NCBI GenBank assembly: GCA_036172665.1
Contig: CM069870.1
Coordinates: 58,652,212-58,716,211 of the forward strand
Length of the DNA stretch: 64,000 nt
Origin: Prosopocoilus inquinatus
Lineage: Eukaryota; Arthropoda; Insecta; Coleoptera; Lucanidae
Direction: 5' to 3'
Part shown: one piece after another, positions 52,049 through 64,000 of the stretch
How the letters are laid out: every line of letters starts with the position of its first letter
Position numbering within the stretch: position 1 is the stretch's first letter
The notes under the pieces: model-generated
Database searches by the model: none
Told to the model about the DNA's origin: nothing
The model's input: the letters and a program-made list of their open reading frames with translations, nothing else
Position numbers and translations under genes: made by a program

Positions 52049-53550
52049 TATGCTTTTGAATTTGAAATTCATTCTTTATAAAAATTAATTACCTTCTAGA
52101 AAATCGGTTAATCTCGTTTATTTCTGTATTCTGTTTTCGTAAGCTTATCGTCAATTTATTTTGCAATATTTTAATGTTCCTACTACTTTGCTCTAATTCT
52201 TGTACAAAAATGTTGTCTCTCTCTCTCTTTCTGTCCCAAAAGGAATAATTTAATAATAGCAAATATTTTGGATTATCGAACAAAAGAATATCAATCTTCC
52301 TAATTATTCTACAAATTTCAATATTTCCAAAACAAAAAATACTTTATTTTCAAATCAAAAATTAACTGTAGAAACCCGCCGCAGTCTTTTTATTAATCGA
52401 TGAAGTAAGGTGTTTCTTTGTAGAAGTCGTTTCTATTCTAAATTCTATTCCATTCACTAAGTTGCAACTCGTTAATTGAACGGTTTTTCTGATTTGGAGA
52501 ATTTGGGATTACTGGGCACGCGTCTGTATGAATTAAGTCTGGATTCTCCCAAACAATTGAGATTGGAGATAGCGTCTTTCCGATGCGCTTTATAAAGTGT
52601 CCACAATGTAGGACATGTTCTTATAAAAAATGCATACTCTATTTACAAACTTTGAGATCAGATCGATCTCCTTCTGTTTTAAATGTGAATAAAAGAATCC
52701 TTCTAAACATCTGCTAGGAAACACGACGATGACAGCATCTGTCTCTCGTTCAATCCGAGAATGGAAACAATCGTGAGCTTTTAATAAGTGGAGATCAAAA
52801 AAATATTTTATTGGATTATACAATAAATGCTCCATTTTAAAGCGTAAAGATGTTCGGATTAATTTAAATGAATCAGTTGTACTCTGACCTCCAGATTTGC
52901 AAAGCAAGAGAATAAGGAATAACCTCGAACTTTATTCAGAAACACTTGCTTACGCCGCGCCGGCGCAGCTGACGTGAGTACTCCGAAATATATGGTTTCA
53001 CTTCCCGATAATGAGATATTTGTATTTCGAAGCCTAAAAACAATGAATTTCTTCTATGACAGCAAAAATATTGAAAAGTGTGACTGAACTTTTCGTCGAC
53101 ACCTAATCCGTAAACTATATATCTCCATTTTAACAAATTTTACAGGAGAGCCAAAAAACGTTGTCTAACTATTATTATTTTATATTTTCTAGGGTAATAA
53201 TAAGTACTTGTTAGTTCACTTCTATTATTTAGTGATGAAAATACAGTGTGTTCTTTTACTGTATGCAAATAAAAAAACCTCAGTGTAAGTACACGAAATG
53301 CTCCCTTCTGCGGGTATTTTTTGGTGACTACCGTATTATAGCCAAACAATTTCGGATGGACCACTTGCTTGAAAACGCTGAAATGTGCTAGAAAGATAGG
53401 AAGGTCAACTTAGACTTCCTTTCGGTATGAACACGCCCACATCGACGAATAAATCCGAAAGTTTATGCACCAATTAGGCAAGCGCGTTAAATATGTTCTT
53501 CCTTCACCCTTTGACGTAAATAAACTTTTACTGTAATCTCGCTGCTAGCT
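52049..53550. other. No gene recognised
   Basis: Minus-strand frames at 52590-52907, 52936-53136 and 53140-53364 were read; none shows a domain or convincing splice pattern. Confidence 0.35.
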
Positions 53551-53829
53551 ATGAAAGTATTACTACTTACCGTCCTTGGAATCAAAGTAAATGTAAAATT
53601 TTTATGTCTTTTAAAAATAATATGGAATGAGAAATTACAATTTGTTTGTACCTTGCTTTTAATTTGTTCGGCAATTACGAACTGCAGCTTCTTGAATTGC
53701 ACTAGATTTTTATTTAAAATACTTGTAATTACTTGCAGTGAAATTAATTTCAATTGTAAATATTTTGACGGACCAGCTGATCGGAGCGGCGCTGTTTACG
53801 TCGTTCCTGCTCAAGACCCAGTCAGGCAC
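53551..53829 (+). CDS. Possible small secreted peptide (weak)
   Basis: Unrecognised. The frame begins MKVLLLTVLGI, which looks like the start of a signal peptide, and ends DGPADRSGAVYVVPAQDPVRH, a composed-looking C-terminus. The middle is hydrophobic and AT-rich like an intron: gtaaat follows codon 12 and two cag acceptor-like sites lie at about 53687 and 53739. However, splice phases do not agree for a simple two-exon model. An overlapping frame through the last part is also open. It may be chance. Confidence 0.2.
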
Positions 53830-54492
53830 TGACCCTGGTGTACTTCTGCTGCGGGTCGTAATTGAAAAGGCGGCGGCGCTCCATTTTTAGCTATGCCAGC
53901 GGTTCTCAAACGGTGTAGTGAAAATATGCCACTGCATTTTTCTCGAAAATTATTACATTTATGTTAAGAACATATGAGTTCAATCATTGCCAAGTAAAAG
54001 ACCAACCTGTATATCCACTTGTGGATAAAAAAATCGAAGTATTTCACAATTATTCTAGCAAAATATGGACTTATGAAATATTTTCATGAAAGCTTAAGCA
54101 ATTCTGCACATTATTGGTACTAATAACTGAGTTTCCGGAAATTGTGGAATTACACAGTTTACAGATTAGGCCGATGATTTGTTATTTCTAAGTTTATTTA
54201 ATGAAATCTTTTTAGTTAATTAATTCCGGCAATAGAAGATGGAGTATAAGCATATCTTTCTTTTTCCAGGTTTCAAAGAAGTACTAACTAGTACACGACA
54301 TGTTTGTTCTCTTTTGCTTTGTTTATTTATAGTTTATGGTTTTATCTTCTCCATATGTTTGCTGATTTCCTCAATCCGAAAACTTATGCATTATTTGGTG
54401 TAGACTTACGGAATTAAGTTACTTAGATAGCCGCCTTTTTTGCGACTGTCCTGATAAGACATTACCGTCCGATTTAGTTCTCTTTTTTCTAA
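53830..54492. other. No gene recognised
   Basis: ccagcggttctcaaacggtg (about 53898) resembles a hAT terminal repeat, but no matching second end was seen nearby. Confidence 0.35.
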
Positions 54493-54775
54493 AGGAAGAC
54501 GAAAAAGAACAAACATGAATAACAAGGTTTATGGACATACCATTAGTAGTGGCAAATATGAAACAGAGCCTATCAAGCAGATACAAAGGATGCGTGAAAA
54601 ATGGCTATTGATAAAGGTGTACCTTTGTCTATCTTTTTACACCTTTCTCATTAGCCATCACCATTTCACCCATCCTTTGCATGTGTTTGGTTCTGTGCCG
54701 CATTTGTCACTACAAATTATAGGTCCATAAACCTCGTTTCTTATTTTTGTTCTTTTTTTCGTTTTCCCTTTTATT
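54493..54775. repeat. Long foldback element, arms of about 125 bp
   Basis: ggaagacgaaaaagaacaaa, aaggtttatggac, gtagtggcaaata and caaaggatgcgtgaaa on the left pair with the complements tttcacccatcctttg, tttgtcactac, gtccataaacct and ttgttctttttttcg on the right. The arms are imperfect and the loop is short. The frame 54515-54730 is just this palindrome. Confidence 0.8.
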
Positions 54776-54970
54776 TTATTTTATTTTAATACCTCATTTC
54801 TCTTATCAACTTTTCTTTTTTTCTTATTTCTCATAATATTCAGAAAATAAAAGAAAATTCAAGTAAATTTCTTTAATATGACTATCAACATTTCAATAAC
54901 AGATTTCACTTCATAACTAAACAAGTTAAAAACGTTCGTTCGTATTAAAAGTAATTGTTTTTATGCAATT

Positions 54971-55143
54971 ATATTGTAAACTAAATTTCACGATTCCTTA
55001 ATACATTTCTCTATTCAAATTTTTCTAAATTGTAAACTGAATTTCACGTTTTTGTTTAACATATTTTTGTATTTAATTTTTTTTTTCGATGTTTTGTAAA
55101 CTAAATTTTACGTTCTTTTAATATACTGTTATATTTAAAAATT
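54971..55143. repeat. Tandem repeat, three diverged units of about 60 bp
   Basis: ttgtaaact(a/g)aatttcacg recurs at about 54974, 55031 and 55093, each followed by a T-rich tail. Confidence 0.75.
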
Positions 55144-55813
55144 TGGACAGTATTATTTGAGATATCCTTGGTTTTCATTCTATTTGAATTCCAAGCATAG
55201 TAAAACCCGAAGGGAGAAAAGGGCGAAGCATTTTCGTCAATTCTGAAAATACAGGTAAAACGCCTTTCGAGCAATAGCGGGAAATGTATTGGGAAATCGA
55301 TTTCTGGCTTTCCATCAGAAAACCAGGACGCTACTAACAAAGAAAATCGAGATCCAACTTTATACGGATTGTTTAAAAGAATTGGAGACAAAAGAAGATG
55401 AAAAGTGAATTAAATCTAACCTAACTTAACAGAAGGCGTATCTTCAAGTCATGGCCAACTAAGAGGAAACATTTTACTATTCACTTAATTTATTACAAAG
55501 TGCTTTTTCAAGAGGTCAATCAGGTATTTTCTTTCCTTGGTCTAGTCTTATCGACCATCAACACCGACTATTCTTCGCTTTTGTTTTTCCCTCGTTTTCA
55601 ATTTCATTAAAATCAAGGTTTCTTTTAATTTTGTGCTTACACGTGTGTGTTGCACATAGTGAAGTTGGTGAATAAAATTAATTAAAAAAGAAACTCCAAC
55701 TCCAACCTTCTTCACATGAAATGGTTAAGATAATGAAGGACATAAGATATAAGCTTTACGTTGGTTCGCGAAACCTCAAGAATGTGTTTTCGTCGTGATC
55801 AATGCATACATAT
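55144..55813. other. No gene recognised
   Basis: AT-rich sequence leading to a perfect 5-bp target duplication CATAT at 55809-55813. Confidence 0.4.
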
Positions 55814-56178
55814 TGTTACGAATTTAGGGTTCATTTCAATTTATTTTAAAATAAAGTATCGATATAATTGATATACTAATTTATTTAAAATAAGTATAAA
55901 TATTAATTTATCTTAACGCGGAAAATAACACATAAACTGATTTATATATGTATACATAGGTCAAACGATCAATTCCAAACTTTAATAGTTAATTTTCGTA
56001 TTGTTATTTATTTCATATCTTTCTCCAAACTTTAATGTGAACTATCGATATCTGTTCTTCCTATTCACCGACGCTTGCTTTTATACTGGAATGGTTTCGC
56101 AAAGTTCTTAGCGTAGAGAATTACGTCGGCGGAAGTATTTGGACGTTCGCCGAATGTTCGAAACTGACGCGCACATCA
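55814..56178 (-). mobile_element. Solo LTR of a Ty3/gypsy-type element, 365 bp
   Basis: On the plus strand TGTTACGAATTTAGGG...GCGCACATCA, i.e. TG...CA in either direction, flanked by a perfect CATAT (55809-55813 and 56179-56183). The TGTTACG..TAGGGTT end resembles the LTR end of the young Ty3 element, so I orient it to the minus strand. There is no internal region, consistent with LTR-LTR recombination. Confidence 0.8.
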
Positions 56179-57753
56179 CATATCAAAACATTTACATAGG
56201 TTCGTATATCGTATATACGCAATCGAGAACACAAAAATTGGTCATCCACTCTGACGACAACGTCATAAATTAAAAATCTTTTTTTTATTTCACGGGAGGT
56301 ATATCCAAACATGAAGCTACTACAACATTACAAGTTAAAAAAAGAATGAATACACAGGTTTAAACGACAATAAAATAGGGGTGAGTAGATAAAGCAGTGA
56401 CATCCTACGATCGCTTTTTGACCTGACAATAAAATAGAAATATTTACTTATTCATTTGGGGTTACGTTGACCTTTAATGCAAGCCAGTAAATTATTTTTG
56501 GCAATTTTAAATTAACATAAATCCTACTCACGGCTACGGCCAATATTTGTTTAGCAGTTCATTATGTATTTGTATATAAATTTATAAATTTCAATGTCAA
56601 GCAAAAAGATCGCCGGTGGTATTAAAATTCATTCATAATTAATTGCTTGATAATCAAGCTAATTACGAGCGGGACAAATTGCTTGATGTAGTGCGCTTCC
56701 TTATTTGTAAATTAATGCAAAATCTAATTAATTGCAGATGACGGCGGCAGCATTCTTGCAGTACGTTAACCTATTTCGTGCAGAAAATGATCTTCATTTA
56801 AAACACGAATAAAATGCACGACATGCTTTATTAACTCAAGATCAAATCAAGAACAATTTTGTTACCAATTTACATGCTTAAAACAAATAATAAAATTTAT
56901 AATAAGTACTCATATAATTTATTAAATTCTGATATATTATACGCAATTTGAAGGTTTTAAAATGTAAAAAGTGGCGGAAGGTTTTTTTTTTTAAAAAAGG
57001 ATAAAATACAGATTGACTCAGGTAACTAGGTAGGTAGTGCTTGTATTTGGTCAGCACGAGTTTGGTAAACAACTGAAGGAGAAATCTTCCGCCTATTTCG
57101 TAAAAGAAAATACATAAAACTATAATTCATTCACGATCTTTTGACTTTAAAAGTAAGCCATGTTAGGGTAGCATTTTTATTGATATCATTAAAAAAGTAT
57201 GGACGTCGGAAAATCGAGTTACAATTTCATGATTATTGTGTCTGAAGATCGGAGCTGCCAACTAGTAAATGTTATTATTGATTTAATTTTCTTTAACATT
57301 ACCATTACCGAGCATGATTTGATAAGTATTCTTCCAAAGCATTAACACAAATATTATTACAAAATAGGAATCTTCTAATTTTTGACAATGTCAAACTTTG
57401 ATTTCTATCAAATTACATGCATCTAACGAAAAAAAGAACATAGCCTACTAGAAAATCGAAAGACCATGAATGCTTTGTACCTACTTATAAGTCCATGATA
57501 ATTTTCTTTTATCAAAATTATTAAACATGCATAACCTTTCTTCTCTTCCAAACACATACCAGGACCGCACTGCCTATCTAGTTAATGAGTTAATCTGTAT
57601 ATTATAATAATTGACAAAGGACTATAATGTAACTGAATGATACCATTTGACAGTTCCGTTTCCCTTACGTTGAATGTGGTTCGCATACAAGAGTAACATT
57701 TAAGTTGAGCGTAGTAGTACATATGATACAAGTGATTACATTTCCAAATATTT
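56179..57753. other. No gene recognised; small family B scrap
   Basis: gtgacatcctacgatcgctt + tttgacctgacaat at 56397-56430 is a scrap of family B. The remainder is AT-rich with only short frames. Confidence 0.4.
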
Positions 57754-57890
57754 CAGAGAAACGTACAAATATTATCACTGAAGTTAAATGCGAATAATTA
57801 GAGACAAACACCCAGACAAAAAATCTATAAAAAAGGAATTACCTAAAAGATAGATACACAGTACAAGAAACATAATTAGGCCTTTTCAAG
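57754..57890 (+). repeat. Dispersed repeat family F, copy 2
   Basis: Collinear with 44936-45070: gaaacgtacaaatattatca, ataattagag, caaaaaatctat and aattaggcctttt. Confidence 0.6.
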
Positions 57891-57941
57891 AAAAAAACAA
57901 AGCACAACGAACAGTGCCTACCTTAATTGTAAATTAATATA

Positions 57942-58090
57942 AATTACAAAAAACTAAAATAGTAAAGGAAACTGTGCTTTAAGAAATAATTGAAATTAAT
58001 CTCCGCCCACAATAATTTTATATATCCGTAGATACGTATTTCGGCAGCTAAGCTGAGATTAATTTCAATTAAATTACAAAAAAGTAAAAT
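57942..58090. repeat. Hairpin flanked by about 18-bp direct repeats
   Basis: aattgaaattaatctc (57988-58003) is perfectly inverted at 58055-58070. On either side aaattacaaaaaa(c/g)taaaat occurs in direct orientation (about 57943 and 58072), like an unusually long target duplication. Confidence 0.6.
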
Positions 58091-58281
58091 TAAAAATTTA
58101 ACAAATATAACAGTTTTAAACTTCTATTAGTTTCGTGATCAATGTTTATTTTAGCATTTTACATGCGCTGCTTCAACTCCATTTAGCAGAGTTCGCAGAC
58201 ATACTCTTACTAATATTCACTCATACTCTTCTTAAGAAAAAATCGAGAAATGTCTAGAAAAAGAATTACCAACCATTTATA

Positions 58282-58540
58282 GAAAAATTTTGTGCAAATC
58301 GTTCTTGATTGCAGTGAAAACCTCGAGCAGCCTCTGTACAGCTATTTCAGCCCTGCTTGGGGCTTCTTCAGCAGAGACGTAGCTCGACATTCCCACTGCA
58401 AACAAAAACGACTTGCCCAATTTATTCGCAATTGCGATGTAAGAATGATGAACAGATAAAATAGCGACATCTTGCGATCGCTTTTTGACCTGACATTGCA
58501 GTAGGATAGACAAATTGAAGCGGGATTTGCTCCTAATAAG
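58282..58540 (+). repeat. Family B element, copy 2
   Basis: Matches 19363-19606 over its length (attttgtgcaaatcgttctt, acctcgagcagcctctg, cgtagctcgacattcccact, acgacttgcccaatttattc, gcgggatttgctcctaat). A short insertion (gcttcttca) differs. It stops before the second arm of the hairpin. Frames on the minus strand here and at 19314-19619 are parallel shadows of the repeat. Confidence 0.85.
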
Positions 58541-58552
58541 TCCAGCGTCATC

Positions 58553-59215
58553 TTTCGTCCAAGAATAGAAGCTTCTTTATTCTAATTTCAAATAGAGGGA
58601 TGCAGTATTTATTTTTATACAGGGTGAGTTTCTTTCGGTGTTTAGCATGAGGATATATATATTGGAAACTAGCAGAGCGTTTCTCACTTAAAGTTCATGG
58701 CTGACTAGATATTTCGAAAAACTGATTTTTTATAATTTCGTTAAATGCATGATTTTAGAGAAAAGTTGTAAAGGTAAAAGTTGTACAGAATTATGTTCTC
58801 AATTAAATAGTCTAGCTTTTCCAAGTAAATTCCTATTTTTGAGTTATGACATCGGAGAAACTTCGGATTTTTTAAATGAAAACCCTAGTAAATGTAAAGA
58901 GATGGCATTTTTTTACCTTTCTTTTCTTTCGAAATTTTTTTTACCTTTTTTTTCTTTCGAAATTGTTAATATGATTGGCCATGGAAACAAATGTTTACTT
59001 GTATGTATAACTTACATTATAAAATACTTTTTTATATTAAAATTAAATTTCAAAAACAAATCAACTTCTACCTTCTAACTTCATAACGACTTTAATTTTT
59101 AAATTAAATTTAAAATCAAGGTGTGTTTCGATTACTCAGAGAGTCATCTCTCTTTCAAAAATGAAAGCTTCTTTATTCTAATTTTAAATAGAAGGATATC
59201 GTATTTATTTGTATA
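58553..59215. repeat. Segment bounded by about 65-bp direct repeats
   Basis: gaagcttctttattctaatt + t(c/t)aaatag is followed by gggatg/aggata and gtatttattt in both 58569-58615 and 59163-59210. TATACAGGGTGAG starts immediately after the first. The frame 58749-59078 lies between and shows no domain. This may be an insertion with a long duplicated flank or two copies of one element. Confidence 0.5.
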
Positions 59216-59499
59216 TCAAATTAAGATTTTTTATGTCAAAATTAAATTGCAAAATCGTTTGGTAGTTGTCTTCGCGCAAAATTTGGCCACTTGAGGTGCA
59301 ATCGATTATGAAGACTATGTATACAGAATATCCCAGAGCTCCGAGTAACTGCGAAAATAGCATTTTATGCGCGTTGTTAACGAAACTTGTGCAGGCCAAT
59401 AATCTGCACAATTTAAAATTATTTCAAATATACAGGGTGTTTTTTTTAATTAAGTTACGCATCAGACTTATGATTTTATGACTTTTTAAATGGAACCCC

Positions 59500-60910
59500 A
59501 CATATTTCACTAATTACATATTTGGATAACAATTGAAGAGCTGATGAAAAACATATAATAACTGATGATTACTATTTTCAGTACTTTTCGAGTTATTTCT
59601 TGTTTTCTGAAAGAAACCATCCAAATTCAAACGTCTGCCTAAAGGTTATTTAAACGATATCAGGTCGAAATTTGCAACACTTCAAAACATCTATACTTTT
59701 AAGTCATTTACCAATTCTGAATATCGAACTACCATTAACAGAAATAGGGCTCGTTTCAAGAATTGTAAAATTACTCGGCTAGTTTAAATTGAACACCTTT
59801 TGTATTATTGGATGACTGAAGACTTTTGGTATTGGCTTTCCAATGACAGCACACTTAATACATTTCAATTTAAAAACGTCTGAGTTATTGTTAATAATTA
59901 ATTAATCAACTTGAAACAGAAATTTGCTGTGCGACATTCCCATTCAATTTTGGAATGTGTTGCATAATACGTTTTTGTGGTATTTATTGACTTAACTGAC
60001 ATCTACAATTTACACTTGTTATTTTTTATCAAATTTCTAGGAATATGCATTCACAACCAATAAAGACAGAGACCGCATTATTTATCAAGTTGATAATAAT
60101 GAATTTGTCATTTTGTGTAAATTACTTCCAGAATAAATTTCTTCACAAATAAAACAGTTAATACCATTTGATAATTTGAGAAATTGGAAGAAATTATTTT
60201 TAGCAAGGAGACTGCATTAATAAATCAATAACAACTTCTTCGAAATGTAAATCATATTAGTGCTTTCAATTTTACTGAAATTCATCCTAAAAGCAATCAT
60301 GCTAAATGACAAATAAAGTCATTATTATTAAGTTAATTTAATAGTTGGTAGTTTGACAATATGGCAGTGACGCCTTTTTCATGGTTTCTATTGATTCTGA
60401 ATGCCAAAATTTGATGAAAAAATAATTATAAATTATGAATGCCTGTTAATAGCACAAAACCGTCAATACACAATACTTTACTGAATCGAATACGAATGTC
60501 GTACAACGAAGTTCTGTAAGTTGATTAATTACTTAGCAATAACTCGCATGACATTAAACTTAAATGTATTAAGTGTGGTATCGTTGGAAAACCAATAAGA
60601 GGGACTATCCACTTGTATAATAATATACAGGGCGTTCCATTTTAAATAACCGAGTAATTTTACAATTCTTGAAACGAGTTCTATTTTTGTTAATGGCGTA
60701 TCGACATTCAGAATTCGTAAATGACTTGAAAGAAGAGATGTTTCGAAGTGTTTGTTCCAGACTTCGACTTCATTTAAAATAACCTTTGAAGTTTGAATAT
60801 GGATGGTTTCTTACAGAAAACACGACATAACTCGAAAACTAATGAAATAAGATATAATAATATAATATCATTTTCATCAGTTCTTCAATTGCTATCCAAA
60901 TACGTAATAA
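59500..60910. repeat. Large inverted repeat, arms of about 390 bp
   Basis: The left arm (59500-59890) and right arm (60550-60910) are inverted copies with moderate divergence: acatatttggataacaattg / caattgctatccaaatacgt, gaaagaaaccatccaaattc, caattctgaatatcgaacta, aattgtaaaattactcgg, gctttccaatga. The central 660 bp is AT-rich and non-coding. TATACAGGG motifs lie outside the left arm (59428) and inside the right arm (60624). Confidence 0.8.
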
Positions 60911-63375
60911 ACAAAGGGAGGATCTAAGAAAGTGAACTGCTTGAAATCAGTTTGAGACAGCGGCAGTCCGACTCGACGCGGGGGTCTAAATCGAAGCGTT
61001 AAATGTTCCGCCCGCTTATACGTGATTTTTAATCAATCAGTCTAATATCGCCACGGTAACAACGCGAATATAATTCCAGAAGCTAATGACAGCTCTTTCT
61101 TGACTTTAGAAACAACAATTTAGTTGATTTGAATGAAATAAAAACACGACACGTCTCTGCAGCACACTCTCTCGTGCGCATCGTGTCCGAGCATCGCAGT
61201 CAACCGTGACATTATTGTGAATCATGCCGTCCTAACTAATGCATTATTACTTTGGCTTACCGATTGTTCACTATCAGCTAGACGCGCTGCGCCGGCAAAT
61301 ATGTTCAGGCGTGTACACAATCTATTTATAACATCGCACCGCTTCGTTACAATAGTAAAGTTTTACACTTTTTTCTGTCCGCCATGTGGTAATAAAATAT
61401 GTGAGGTTACATTTAAAAAATCATAAGTTTGATGTGTAACTTAATAAAGAAAGGCCCTGTATAGTTTAAAATAATTTTAAATTATGCAGAATATAGGCCT
61501 GCACGAGTTTTGTTAAGAAAGCTTTTGACAGAATACACACAAAATGACATTTTTGTACTTCCTCGGAGCGCTAGCACATCTTGTATGTATGAAGGACGCT
61601 AATGGTTTGACAACACCAACTTGGATAAGAATCGAAAAAGCGATAAATCGGGATATTTGAACGTCCCCAAAGATTTAACCAGGACACCGGAACTTGAAAG
61701 ACAATCCCGATTAATCGCGAAACCCGACAACCCTACCCCCAACCGGCCCCTAGAGGTTCATTGATCTTTTAAGTTTTTACCAACAGGGTCAATATATACA
61801 CCGCTGGTCTCGTTACATATGTACATTACATACATTACATAATTTGAAAATTTAAACATTATTTTCTGTGTAGACTCCAATTATTACCCATTCATTTTTA
61901 TTGTTGTTTTCAAATTATTTTTGGTGTGTACTTACAGAATCATATATTTTTTTTAAATATACACGTTCAATAAATCTGTAACAAACAACACACTGTGTAT
62001 TACTTAATCGTCACCAAATGTTACAGGCAAATCTTCAGTTTGAAACACACGTTCTTCTGAGGACCCACAAGACGCTGCGCGTCTTTAATGAATTCGTTCG
62101 AAAATAAAAGTCAACTTATCGTTTGGATTGTGCTGCAATTGAAGATATAAAGGGTCATGCGGTGATAAGCGATAAAAGAGTTGCTCGCTTCTCTCTCGCC
62201 AATTTGAATCTTAATGAAATGGCTCTCCGCTAATGTGCACCACCACCCAGTGCCAAGAACTTCTTTGTCAGGTCGTGTTAGGTTGTTCGTGTGTGATATG
62301 CAATCGTTATTGTTTAATGCCTTTTAAACACGTAAGTTGTTTGCTGTTACTTTTAACTCGCCGTTTGGGCGCAAAGTTTCATCGCCTCATTTGCGTCGTA
62401 TTTGCTCTTTTTGTTTCACACCGATTAAAAACGTGTTTGTACTTTATAGTACTGATAAGATTTCTTGGAGATAACGCAAACTGTTTATGTTTTTGTCTTG
62501 CTCTATTTGATACTACAATTTATTAAACACAAAGAAAATTCCGTATCCCAGATATTAATTATTTTGTCTATAATTATAAAATTATTAATTATCAACAACT
62601 GAACTGAAGTTCTTTAACTCATTGTTTAAAAAAGCAAGCTGAGGAAAAATTATTTCGTGAATATTTACTAAATTATTAAAAACTTATACAGATTTATTAA
62701 AACCAAGAGCCACGTAGTCTTCTTTGTAATAAAAAAAGAAGTTCAGCGATAAACTCTGCTTCCAGTCGATGTACTACTGACGTATTGCGAAATTTTTTTC
62801 TTATCTCCGACATTGTACTCTTTCCTCTTTCACTGTATTTGCTATTGCATCACAAATTTCTTTGTTTATTTATTAATTGTTTTATCTTTCTAATCAGCAC
62901 TTTATTTCCTGTAAACCTTGTTGATGTTTTCCGTTTAAACTGAATTCAAATTCTTATTTCTTCGCTTTGTTCTATACAACTCCAGAAGAAAACCTGCAAA
63001 CTCTTTTTCTTTTCTGGAAAAAAAATTACTATGAATTTTATTGTCATAAACTATTTAATTTCATTTCATTTCATTTCCAAGGTTCAAATAAAAAAAGCAT
63101 TAAAAATTTATTATTGTTGTTATTTATCTTTGAAATTGTATTTGAGTAATTTTTTACTTGGCGCAAACTCAAATGTATTTTGAAAATACCAAAAAGAACC
63201 AATTAATTTATTTAAAGAGAAAATGCAATCAAATTAGAGAAATGAGTAGAGCAGCATAAATAACTTTACTAACTGTAGAATTTCATTAAAAAAAAAAAAA
63301 AACTTATAGCGTTTTCCATTTGCTGCCCTAAACTATTTCACTCTCGTAATATCTCCGTCTCTTATTATTAGAGTG
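60911..63375. other. No gene recognised
   Basis: Includes a GC-richer patch at 60960-61320 (gcggcagtccgactcgacg, cgtgcgcatcgtgtccgagc) that could be promoter or 5' UTR of an off-window gene, but nothing confirms it. 61640-61745 (ataaatcgggatatttg, tcccgattaatcgcgaaac, cgacaaccct) looks like a transposon end. The frame 62233-62526 is unrecognised. Confidence 0.35.
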
Positions 63376-63455
63376 AGGACATTTCGGAGCGTTCCCATGG
63401 CACGCTGTTCATTGTCCGCGTACTGCGTCACCACAGCAACGCTCCGAAATGTCCT
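63376..63455. repeat. Short foldback with perfect 18-bp arms
   Basis: AGGACATTTCGGAGCGTT (63376-63393) is exactly inverted at 63438-63455 around a 44-bp GC-richer loop. This is MITE-like structure. Confidence 0.75.
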
Positions 63456-63686
63456 AAGTCTGCTCATTACAGATTGCTGAAATTGCAAAATAAGACGAAA
63501 ATACTTTATTGCGAATGCTCTAGAGGAGTTTATAGAAAACGCTTTAAAATTTCATTATCGTGCAATTTGGACTTATCAGAAAATTAAACACACCATTAAA
63601 GGGCGTCGGCCTGTTTGCTCATCTTTTAAAGTCTTCTTTAACTAAAGCTGCGATTAAAATAGACAAGAAACGATTTAATGACTAAT

Positions 63687-63811
63687 GCCCAATTTCTTCA
63701 CCTCCTGATAAATTTATCTGCCATGTATTATCCTTGGAAACCATTGTATCGTAATAGTTTCCGAGGATATTACCGGGCACATAAATTTATCAAGAGGTGA
63801 AGAAATTGGGT
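63687..63811. mobile_element. MITE family E, copy 2
   Basis: GCCCAATTTCTTCACCTCCT...AGAGGTGAAGAAATTGGGT, with the same interior as 41145-41270 (ataaatttatctgccatgta, ttatccttggaaaccattgt). It confirms the family. Confidence 0.85.
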
Positions 63812-64000
63812 ATAGGAGAGTGACGAATTAGTGTTACCGTGAGAAATTAGTCAGATAAGTCATTCTCTTATACACAGTAGCGTAACTAGAAATCAAGTCG
63901 CCGGGTTGCAAAATTTATACCAACACGAAAAAAAACTAAAAAACTGAAAACTTATTTTTTAAAAAGTTCTTTTTTCTTCCTATGCTAAATAAATTAAGAC

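Noticed and set aside
53895..53930. hAT-like terminus ccagcggttctcaaacgg
   Set aside because: No opposite end or 8-bp duplication found, so no element was annotated.
54515..54730. 71-residue frame
   Set aside because: It is the two arms of a palindrome read through.
61140..61320. GC-rich patch as promoter of a following gene
   Set aside because: No TATA, initiator or downstream coding exon could be tied to it within the window.
62233..62526. 97-residue Cys- and Leu-rich frame
   Set aside because: Unrecognised, no splice or signal context, and hydrophobic composition expected from T-rich DNA.

Overview
This is an AT-rich arthropod, almost certainly insect, nuclear window. The evidence is a six-exon CD36-family gene with short GT-AG introns, abundant insect-type transposon relics, and a short nuclear copy of mitochondrial ND4 that reads best under the invertebrate mitochondrial code. 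The order cannot be fixed from the sequence. No rRNA, tRNA gene or CRISPR array was seen. Only one host gene is well supported; most of the rest is layered mobile DNA.

Layout. 1-8 kb: two diverged tandem-repeat blocks (2.35-3.19 and 4.1-4.8 kb), a degenerate LTR-like segment containing the ND4 fragment (1.64-2.34 kb), a LINE-like 3' tail, and a tRNA-derived SINE (7.19 kb). 8.07-12.95 kb: an old, decayed Ty3/gypsy element with both LTRs, interrupted in its integrase by a FLYWCH/MULE-type DNA transposon (9.80-11.98 kb) with unusual GC-rich ends. 13-28 kb: no convincing host gene; several MITEs (two hAT-like with perfect 8-bp target duplications), long foldbacks, a second LTR-like segment and a second SINE copy.

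28.2-36.4 kb: a 5'-truncated non-LTR retrotransposon (minus strand) split by a nearly complete, young Ty3/gypsy element (28972-35420, minus strand; two 345-bp LTRs differing at two sites; 4-bp target duplication GTAC). This is the most interesting object here. Its reading frames encode a SAP-like N-terminus, heptad-rich Gag repeats, capsid, protease, reverse transcriptase, RNase H and integrase. After the integrase comes a TARG1/OARD1-type ADP-ribose macrodomain with the expected catalytic Lys and Asp, followed by a CCCH zinc finger. Pol carries one in-frame stop and one frameshift.

36.98-46.52 kb: a CD36/SCRB-family scavenger-receptor gene on the plus strand. Its six inferred coding exons join in phase to 494 residues. 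Introns 1 and 4 are swollen by repeats. 46.5-64 kb: no confident gene. It holds a DD34E Tc1 element with intact TIRs but a broken transposase, sitting inside a foldback; a TIR element; a solo LTR with a perfect 5-bp target duplication; long inverted repeats; and further copies of the repeat families seen earlier.

Several families recur across the window, including a roughly 33-base motif resembling a hammerhead-ribozyme core found at four to five sites. Domain calls come from reading motifs by eye, without database searches.
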